The position numbers and the translations under genes were made by a program. The notes beneath the pieces are model-generated. The model was not told the DNA's origin and did no database searches. It saw nothing but the letters and a program-made list of their open reading frames with translations. This document shows, piece by piece, positions 1 to 4,022 of a stretch of DNA of 5,571 nucleotides. Source of the stretch: Pontiellaceae bacterium (GTDB taxonomy: Bacteria; Verrucomicrobiota; Kiritimatiellia; Kiritimatiellales; Pontiellaceae); the NCBI GenBank assembly GCA_016937035.1, contig JAFGWS010000024.1, forward strand, positions 1 through 5,571. Direction: 5' to 3'. Positions within the stretch are counted from its first letter, which is position 1, and each line of letters begins with the position of its first letter.

Positions 1-66
1 ATCAAATGGCTAAAAGGAAGAGTCCTAACGCCCGTCTACGACGGCTCCCAAATCCTTATGTTATGA
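1..66 (+). other. 3' end of an unrecognised open frame entering from outside the window
   Basis: Reading frame 1 is open from the first base and ends at TGA 64-66, giving a 21-residue tail that ends GSQILML. I do not recognise it. It is in the same frame as the FGE-like gene that begins at 112, and the residues between this stop and that start (ending LKEGTVHV) look like natural family sequence. It could therefore be the end of a separate gene, or the N-terminal part of the FGE-like gene cut off by a nonsense or frameshift change. Sequence upstream of the window would decide. Confidence 0.2.
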
Positions 67-111
67 AATTCAACTGCTCTTTTTAGGCTAAAGGAAGGCA
101 CCGTCCATGTC

Positions 112-819
112 GTGGATCTGGGCGACGGTGTGATGATGGAGTTCATGTCGATCCCGGCCGGGTCGTTCATGATGGGGTCTGAAAACGGAGATGACGATGA
201 AAAGCCGGTGCACCGGGTGACGATTTCCGAGCCGTTCTGGATGGCCAAGACGGAGGTCACGCAGGCGCAGTGGAAGCAGATCATGGGGAGCAATCCATCG
301 GAATTCAAGGGCGACGATTTACCGGTGGACAGCGTGAGCTGGAACGATGCGATGAACTTCTGCACGAAGCTGACGGAGATCGAGCGCCAGGCGGGTCGCC
401 TGCCGGAGGGGGTTGCATATACCCTGCCGACGGAGGCGCAGTGGGAATATGCCTGCCGCGCCGGAACCACCGGCGACTATGCCACTTCGTCAGGCTCAGG
501 GCAGGCGGATTCACTGGATTCGATGGCATGGTATCGGGAGAACAGCGATGGAAAGACGCATCCAGTGGGGACAAAGCAGGCGAACGCGTGGGGACTCCAT
601 GACATGCATGGGAATGTGTGGGAGTGGTGCAGCGATTGGTATGGAGATTATGCATCGGGGAGCGCGGTGGATCCGCAAGGGCCGTCGTCGGGCTCCTACC
701 GCGTGAATCGGGGCGGCTCCTCGTACTACTTCGCCGACCGCTGCCGCACGGCCGCTCGCAGCAACCTCAATCCGGACGGCGCCTACAACAACTTGGGCTT
801 CCGGGTGGTTCGGCCCTGA
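112..819 (+). CDS. SUMF1/FGE-fold protein (formylglycine-generating-enzyme-like, probably non-catalytic)
   Basis: The 235-residue product is almost entirely one FGE-sulfatase (SUMF1/EgtB/PvdO-type, C-type-lectin-like) domain. Landmarks in order: IPAGSFMMGS (14-23), PVHRVTISEPFWMAKTEVT (32-50), LPTEAQWEYACRAG (105-118), GLHDMHGNVWEWCSDWYG (161-178), RGGSS (200-204), and the closing LGFRVVRP (228-235). True aerobic FGEs carry two active-site cysteines just after the GGS motif. Here that segment reads SYYFADRCR and the pair is absent, so sulfatase activation is unlikely; a ligand-binding or structural role is more plausible. No signal peptide follows the chosen GTG start, the first start codon after the in-frame stop at 64-66. 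AGGAAGG (92-98) lies 13 bases upstream, which is far for a ribosome binding site. ATG at 133, 136 or 145 are alternatives. The C-terminal part may be a DGR variable region. The next gene is over 700 bases away, so there is no operon partner downstream. Confidence 0.85.
   Translation: MDLGDGVMMEFMSIPAGSFMMGSENGDDDEKPVHRVTISEPFWMAKTEVTQAQWKQIMGSNPSEFKGDDLPVDSVSWNDAMNFCTKLTEIERQAGRLPEGVAYTLPTEAQWEYACRAGTTGDYATSSGSGQADSLDSMAWYRENSDGKTHPVGTKQANAWGLHDMHGNVWEWCSDWYGDYASGSAVDPQGPSSGSYRVNRGGSSYYFADRCRTAARSNLNPDGAYNNLGFRVVRP
709..816 (+). other. Candidate DGR variable region at the C-terminus of the FGE-like protein
   Basis: The last 36 codons run from RGGSS to FRVVRP. Many codons here have the form NNC (tac, tac, ttc, gcc, gac, cgc, agc, aac, ctc, gac, ggc, gcc, tac, aac, aac), set in a conserved frame of CRTA, NP and LGFR. 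This is what adenine-directed mutagenesis of AAC codons in a template repeat would produce, and C-type-lectin/FGE folds are the usual DGR targets. No reverse transcriptase, Avd or template repeat is in the window, and non-DGR FGE homologues have similar C-termini, so this stays tentative. Confidence 0.3.
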
Positions 820-893
820 GGTCAGGCGTGCGCTTCTCAAAACAGCAAGGAGCGCAAGCCGGTGTCTGGGGCAAGCCATGGGTGAGGGACGAA

Positions 894-913
894 CCCCGCC
901 GGAGGCGAGGCGG
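894..913 (+). other. GC-rich hairpin downstream of the FGE-like gene
   Basis: Two mutually exclusive foldings are visible: CGCC-GGA-GGCG (897-907), and CCGCC (896-900) pairing with GGCGG (909-913). No T-run follows, so it is not a typical intrinsic terminator. A GC-rich stem-loop just past the stop codon is also seen downstream of DGR variable regions, but sequence alone cannot show that role here. Confidence 0.3.
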
Positions 914-943
914 ACAGACATTGCGCAAGGCGATCGATTATTA

Positions 944-970
944 TTACAGAAGGAAACGAAGAGAACGAAG
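944..970 (+). repeat. 27-bp dispersed repeat, copy A (forward)
   Basis: The copy reads TTACA, then GAAGGAAAC, GAAGAGAAC and GAAG: two 9-bp units of pattern GAAGNNAAC plus a half unit. The 28 bases 941-968 are identical to 1061-1088 in copy C, exactly 120 bp away. The palindrome ATGCAT follows immediately (971-976). Confidence 0.8.
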
Positions 971-1006
971 ATGCATGAGGGAAGTCTGTATGTGATTCAC
1001 TAAAAG

Positions 1007-1033
1007 CTTCGTTACCTTTGTTGTCTTCTGTTA
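1007..1033 (-). repeat. 27-bp dispersed repeat, copy B (inverted)
   Basis: Read on the minus strand it is TAACA, GAAGACAAC, AAAGGTAAC, GAAG. It keeps the 9-bp pattern but differs from the forward copies at the variable two bases and at a few others. With copy C it forms an imperfect inverted repeat around a 30-base spacer. Confidence 0.75.
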
Positions 1034-1063
1034 CAAAAGCGGGATTGGTTGAGAATGTATTTA

Positions 1064-1090
1064 TTACAGAAGGAAACGAAGAGAACGACG
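1064..1090 (+). repeat. 27-bp dispersed repeat, copy C (forward)
   Basis: The copy reads TTACA, GAAGGAAAC, GAAGAGAAC, GACG, identical to copy A except for one base in the last half unit. It lies 8 bases before ATGCAT (1099-1104), where the GxxExxY remnant begins. The open frame of that remnant runs back through this repeat, translating it as ITEGNEEND. Confidence 0.8.
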
Positions 1091-1098
1091 GGGAGATG

Positions 1099-1227
1099 AT
1101 GCATCCACTATTCGAAAAAGCAGATATGAAGTTGCTGGATGTTCCGGTTGGGTTGTTGGTGAATTTTCATGAGTTGACGTTGGTCGATGGCCTGCACCGT
1201 TTGATGTTGCCGGGAGCCAACACGTAA
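1099..1227 (+). pseudogene. C-terminal remnant of a GxxExxY family gene
   Basis: The 42-residue reading frame contains MKLLDVPVGLLVNFHE followed by LVDG, HRLMLPGAN. This matches the final beta-strand region of GxxExxY proteins, where a conserved P-x-GLL-x-NF segment is followed by L-x-DG-x-x-R near the C-terminus. Full GxxExxY proteins are about 125-140 residues; the N-terminal part with the GxxExxY motif and the nuclease-like core is absent. The frame is open back to a TTG at 1018 but there it only translates repeat sequence. GGGAG sits just before the ATG at 1099, so a short peptide could be made, but it would be only a fragment. Repeat copy C lies 8 bases upstream, and the stop codon (1225-1227) directly abuts repeat copy D. 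Family recognition is from memory of the conserved C-terminus and is moderately sure. Confidence 0.6.
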
Positions 1228-1254
1228 CTTCGTTGTCTTGGTTTTCTTCTGTAA
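1228..1254 (-). repeat. 27-bp dispersed repeat, copy D (inverted)
   Basis: On the minus strand it reads TTACA, GAAGAAAAC, CAAGACAAC, GAAG. It begins at the first base after the stop codon of the GxxExxY remnant. With copy E it forms an imperfect inverted repeat around a 28-base A-rich spacer. Confidence 0.75.
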
Positions 1255-1282
1255 AAAAGCAGAAATGAAAATAAATGCAGGT

Positions 1283-1309
1283 TTACAGAAGGAAACGAAG
1301 AGAACGAAG
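1283..1309 (+). repeat. 27-bp dispersed repeat, copy E (forward)
   Basis: The copy reads TTACA, GAAGGAAAC, GAAGAGAAC, GAAG, a perfect match to copy A over 27 bases. ATGCAT follows at 1315-1320 after a 5-base spacer, so all three forward copies have this palindrome within 8 bases of their end. Confidence 0.8.
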
Positions 1310-1349
1310 CGGGCATGCATCGAAAAATGTTTTGAGCAAGTGGTGGAGC

Positions 1350-1376
1350 CGGAAAACCTGCGGAGCGCCTTTTCCG
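1350..1376 (+). other. Inverted repeat with 7-bp perfect stem in the argJ upstream region
   Basis: CGGAAAA (1350-1356) pairs perfectly with TTTTCCG (1370-1376) around a 13-base loop that holds a further GCG-gag-CGC mini-stem. A second short hairpin, CGCG-taattt-CGCG, lies at 1409-1422. These may belong to a structured leader transcript, but no known riboswitch, T-box or tRNA signature is visible. Confidence 0.4.
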
Positions 1377-1459
1377 TGCGCGAAATAAAGAACGGGTAGA
1401 ATCGGGTTCGCGTAATTTCGCGTGTTTTGCGGACAAATAGCAGGTTGCATGGAGAGGTT

Positions 1460-1492
1460 GCCCGCGAAAGGTTCCGGGCGGTTTTTCTTTTC
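1460..1492 (+). terminator. Intrinsic terminator-like hairpin upstream of argJ
   Basis: GCCCG (1460-1464) pairs with CGGGC (1475-1479), and inside it GAA (1466-1468) pairs with TTC (1472-1474), leaving a bulged C and a 3-base loop. A strong T-tract (1482-1492, broken by one C) follows. It points in the + direction, about 60 bases before argJ. It either ends transcription from the repeat/GxxExxY region or acts as an attenuator in an argJ leader. Confidence 0.55.
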
Positions 1493-1495
1493 TAT

Positions 1496-1532
1496 GGGCC
1501 GGTGCATCTCTATATACTTCCGGCTCGTTTTT
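1496..1532 (+). terminator. Second terminator-like hairpin abutting argJ (possible attenuator)
   Basis: GGGCCGG (1496-1502) pairs with CCGGCTC (1520-1526) with one G-U pair and a 17-base loop, followed by GTTTTT (1527-1532). Only 19 bases remain before the argJ ATG. If this stem forms in RNA, any argJ transcript starting upstream must pass it. The loop also contains TATACT (1513-1518), which could be a -10 box; no convincing -35 is visible. Confidence 0.4.
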
Positions 1533-1551
1533 AGCAAAAAAGGGTTTCAGC

Positions 1552-2733
1552 ATGTTTTCCAAAATTCAGATGCCGAAAGGCTTCAAGTGTGCCGGGATTT
1601 CCGCCGGGATCAAGACGGGCGGGGTTAAGGATATGGCGATGATTCTGTCCGAAACGCCGGCCGTTTCGGCAGGGGTTTTCACCAGTAACCAAGTGTGCGC
1701 CGCCCCGGTCAAGGTGTGCCGCGAGCATCTCGCTCATGGGATGGCCCGGGCGATCGTCATGAACAGCGGGGTTGCCAATGCCTGTACCGGCGAGGAGGGC
1801 ATGGTTGCCGCCCGTGACATGGCCGCCGAGGCGGCCCGGATCATCGGGTGCGCGGCGCAGGAAATATTTGTCTGCTCGACCGGAAAGATTGGGCCGCAGC
1901 TTCCGCTGGGCAAGATCGTGGCGGGGATCTCTACGCTGTTCAATGCGGCGGTTTGCACGAATGTACAGCAGACCGCCGAAGCGATGATGACGACCGACAC
2001 GCGTCCGAAAGTTTCGGTGGCGGAATTCAGCGTCGGCGGCAAGGCCGTGAAGATTGTGGGATTTGCCAAGGGAGCGGGCATGATCGAGCCCAATATGGCG
2101 ACGATGCTTTCGTATATCACCACGGATGCGGCGGTGGAGCGGAAGGCCCTGCAGCGGTTGCTGAAACAGGCGGTCGATGCCAGCTTTAATCGGATCTCGG
2201 TCGATGGCGACCAGAGCACCAACGATACCGTGCTGGCGCTGGCCAACGGGGCCGCAGATAACGTGCCGCTCAATGAGGAGTCGGCGGATTGGCCCCTTTT
2301 CGCCAGGGAGTTCAGCCGGGTTTGCTTCGAGCTGGCGATGATGATTGTGCACGACGGCGAGGGGGCCGATAAATTTGTAACGGTAAATGTCTCCGGTGCG
2401 GAATCGGCCGAAGATGCGGAACTGGCCGCCCGGGCGGTGGCCAATTCGATGCTCAACAAGACCGCCTGGGCCGGTTCGTATCCGGACTGGGGACGCATCA
2501 TGGACGCGATCGGCTATTCGAAGGCGCACGTCGTCGAAGGCAAGGTTGATATTTGTTACGACGATGTGCTGGCCGCGCTGGGCGGTGAAAGGTCGTCCGC
2601 GCCGCAGGAGGATTTGGTTCGGGTGGTTTCGCAGACCGATTTTGCGATAAACATTCATCTGCATCTTGGGAATGGCGCTGCCACGGTGTATACCTGCAAC
2701 TGCACGGAGGAGTACGTTCGGATTAATTATTAA
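1552..2733 (+). CDS. argJ: Bifunctional glutamate N-acetyltransferase / ornithine acetyltransferase ArgJ
   Basis: The enzyme moves the acetyl group from N-acetylornithine to glutamate, and in its bifunctional form also acetylates glutamate with acetyl-CoA, giving both the first and fifth steps of cyclic arginine synthesis in the cytoplasm. The 393-residue length is normal for the family. Visible motifs: NSGVANACTG (71-80), STGKIG (109-114) with the T110-G111 oxyanion pair, GAGMIEPNMATML (174-186) containing the self-cleavage site between A183 and T184 (T184 becomes the nucleophile of the beta chain), SVDGDQSTNDT (216-226), HDGEGADKF (267-275), and the C-terminal YVRIN. The chain ends at INY, a few residues earlier than most homologues. 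The start is ATG 1552 with AGGG 7 bases upstream; ATG 1570 is a possible alternative. A DUF2442 gene follows after 15 bases, then argB, indicating one operon. Whether it makes N-acetylglutamate from acetyl-CoA as well cannot be read from sequence. Confidence 0.97.
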   Translation: MFSKIQMPKGFKCAGISAGIKTGGVKDMAMILSETPAVSAGVFTSNQVCAAPVKVCREHLAHGMARAIVMNSGVANACTGEEGMVAARDMAAEAARIIGCAAQEIFVCSTGKIGPQLPLGKIVAGISTLFNAAVCTNVQQTAEAMMTTDTRPKVSVAEFSVGGKAVKIVGFAKGAGMIEPNMATMLSYITTDAAVERKALQRLLKQAVDASFNRISVDGDQSTNDTVLALANGAADNVPLNEESADWPLFAREFSRVCFELAMMIVHDGEGADKFVTVNVSGAESAEDAELAARAVANSMLNKTAWAGSYPDWGRIMDAIGYSKAHVVEGKVDICYDDVLAALGGERSSAPQEDLVRVVSQTDFAINIHLHLGNGAATVYTCNCTEEYVRINY

Positions 2734-2748
2734 TGGGCAGAAGGAATT

Positions 2749-3063
2749 ATGCCGGTTGTTTATAGGTTTTTCATGTGGAACATGAATGACGTTGTAAGAA
2801 TTGAGTACCGATGCGGATATGTCTATTGGATCGAGTTTGACGATGGATTATCCGGAGAGGTAGATTTTTTGCCTTTCTTGTTCGGTGATATTTTTGAGCC
2901 GCTGAAGGAGGTCGATTTCTTCAGAAAAGCGGTTGTTGATGGAGGAACAGTTTTTTGGCCAAACGGGGCTGATGTTGCTCCGGAAACGCTCTACGAACGA
3001 TTGGAGTTTTCGGAGTTAAAAGTGGCTGAGGGTTCGTCGGAGTACAAAACGGGAAATGAATAA
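2749..3063 (+). CDS. DUF2442 domain protein inserted in the arginine operon
   Basis: The small 104-residue protein matches the DUF2442 family: MNDVVRIEYRCGYVYWIEF (12-30), DDGLSGEVDF (31-40), EPLKEVDFFRKA (50-61) and FWPNGADVAPETLYERL (69-85). Its function is not established; the family is often encoded beside DUF4160 genes and such pairs have a toxin-antitoxin-like layout, but this is association only. AGAAGGA (2739-2745) sits close before ATG 2749. Family members usually begin at MNDVV, so ATG 2782 is a realistic alternative start; the extra 11 residues (MPVVYRFF...) resemble the beginning of DUF4160 proteins. Its GC content is about 44%, against roughly 52-62% counted in stretches of argJ and argB, pointing to a separate origin. 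Its stop codon overlaps the argB start in TAATG, so the two are probably translationally coupled. Confidence 0.85.
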   Translation: MPVVYRFFMWNMNDVVRIEYRCGYVYWIEFDDGLSGEVDFLPFLFGDIFEPLKEVDFFRKAVVDGGTVFWPNGADVAPETLYERLEFSELKVAEGSSEYKTGNE

Positions 3064-3935
3064 TGGAAAAATTTATTGAAAAGGCGGCTGTGCTGATTGA
3101 GGCGTTGCCTTTCATTCAGCAGTTTCGGGGCGAAACGGTGGTCGTAAAATTCGGCGGCAGCATTATGGAGAGCGAGGCGGGCTACAGCCGCATCCTGCAG
3201 GACATTGCTTTCATGGAATGCGTCGGCCTGCGTCCGGTCGTCGTTCACGGCGGCGGAAAATCCATTTCGCGGGCAATGAAGGAAGCGGAGATTCAGCCCA
3301 ATTTTGTGAGCGGCCTGCGCGTGACGGATGAGGCGACGATTCGGGTCGTTGAACAGGTGCTGAATCATGAGGTGAATCCGCATTTGGTTAAGATTGTTCA
3401 GCAGTATGAAGGTAAGGCGCGCGGGATTCACGGCGAAGATATTCTCCGCGTGGAGCAGTTGATCGGCACCGATCCTGAAACCCAAGAACCGTTCGATTGG
3501 GGCTATGTCGGGAAAGTTCAGTCGGTCGATATTGAACCGGTGCTGGCATATCTGCGTTCCGATATTATTCCTGTGATTACGCCGTTGGGCCGGGGGCCGG
3601 ATAACAAGCTGTATAATATAAATGCCGATGACGCGGCCACGGCGATTTCCTGTGCACTGAATGCACGCAAGCTCGTTTTCCTGACCGATGTGCCGGGACT
3701 TCTGTTGGACACGGAAGATAAGACGTCGCTGATTTCCACGCTGCACCTAAACGAGGTCGATGAGCTGATTGAGCGCGGCGTTATCTCCGGCGGTATGCTG
3801 CCGAAGATACAAGGAATGGTTGGTGCGGTTAAGGCGGGCATTAAAAAAGCCCATATCATTGACTCATCCATGCCGCATTCGCTGCTGCTGGAGCTTTTTA
3901 CAAACGAAGGCGTTGGAACGGAAATTGTGGGGTAG
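3063..3935 (+). CDS. argB: Acetylglutamate kinase ArgB (arginine-sensitive type)
   Basis: ArgB phosphorylates N-acetylglutamate with ATP, the second step of arginine synthesis and the usual point of feedback control in organisms that recycle acetyl groups through ArgJ. The 290-residue sequence has the amino-acid-kinase landmarks: VVVKFGGS (26-33) with the phosphate-binding K29, VVVHGGGKS (59-67), FVSGLRVTDEAT (81-92) with the substrate-binding R86, YNINADDAA (184-192), FLTDVPG (206-212), ISGGMLPKI (241-249) with the catalytic K248, and EGVGTEIV (282-289). An N-terminal helix of about 20 residues (EKAAVLIEALPFIQ) precedes the first strand. That extension is what makes arginine-inhibitable hexameric kinases, while the insensitive E. 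coli enzyme lacks it, so arginine inhibition is predicted. The ATG shares its A with the stop of the DUF2442 gene, and GGGA (3051-3054) supplies a weak ribosome binding site within that gene. Confidence 0.97.
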   Translation: MEKFIEKAAVLIEALPFIQQFRGETVVVKFGGSIMESEAGYSRILQDIAFMECVGLRPVVVHGGGKSISRAMKEAEIQPNFVSGLRVTDEATIRVVEQVLNHEVNPHLVKIVQQYEGKARGIHGEDILRVEQLIGTDPETQEPFDWGYVGKVQSVDIEPVLAYLRSDIIPVITPLGRGPDNKLYNINADDAATAISCALNARKLVFLTDVPGLLLDTEDKTSLISTLHLNEVDELIERGVISGGMLPKIQGMVGAVKAGIKKAHIIDSSMPHSLLLELFTNEGVGTEIVG

Positions 3936-3938
3936 TGG

Positions 3939-4022
3939 TCTGAAGTCTGAAAATTGAAACCTGAAACCTGAAACCCGAAAATTGAAATCTGAAAATTGAA
4001 ATGTGAAACGGGAAAATTTGAA
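3939..4022 (+). repeat. Heptameric tandem repeat (NNTGAAA)x12 between argB and argD
   Basis: Twelve consecutive 7-bp units fill almost the whole gap and stop exactly at the argD ATG: TCTGAAG, TCTGAAA, ATTGAAA, CCTGAAA, CCTGAAA, CCCGAAA, ATTGAAA, TCTGAAA, ATTGAAA, TGTGAAA, CGGGAAA, ATTTGAA. The GAAA part is nearly invariant while the first two or three bases vary. The eleventh unit supplies GGGA, the likely argD ribosome binding site. The pattern resembles the short tandemly repeated sequences known from cyanobacteria and other genomes; its role is unknown. Confidence 0.9.

Noticed and set aside
618..995. Open frame in another frame across the end of the FGE-like gene
   Set aside because: Its first half overlaps the FGE-like gene in another frame and its second half is arginine-rich intergenic and repeat translation; no family match or ribosome site is evident.
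1018..1098. N-terminal extension of the GxxExxY remnant from TTG 1018
   Set aside because: This part translates repeat copies B and C and the spacer between them, with no similarity to the expected GxxExxY core.
944..1309. CRISPR array
   Set aside because: Repeats alternate in orientation, spacers range from about 28 to 137 bases, and no cas gene is present.
1321..1551. tRNA, T-box or known riboswitch before argJ
   Set aside because: No cloverleaf, T-box consensus or recognisable aptamer motif could be found; only generic hairpins are visible.
1167..1562. Minus-strand open frame (131 codons) across the repeat and hairpin region
   Set aside because: It runs through repeat copies D and E and both terminator-like hairpins and resembles no family I recognise.
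1531..2664. Long minus-strand open frame (377 codons) opposite argJ
   Set aside because: It is antisense to a clearly conserved argJ, is rich in R, H, G and P as expected for a shadow of a GC-rich gene, and shows no recognisable motif.
3996..4022. Earlier argD start at TTG 3996
   Set aside because: It would add nine residues that only translate the heptameric repeat; ATG 4023 has a better ribosome binding site and matches the family start.
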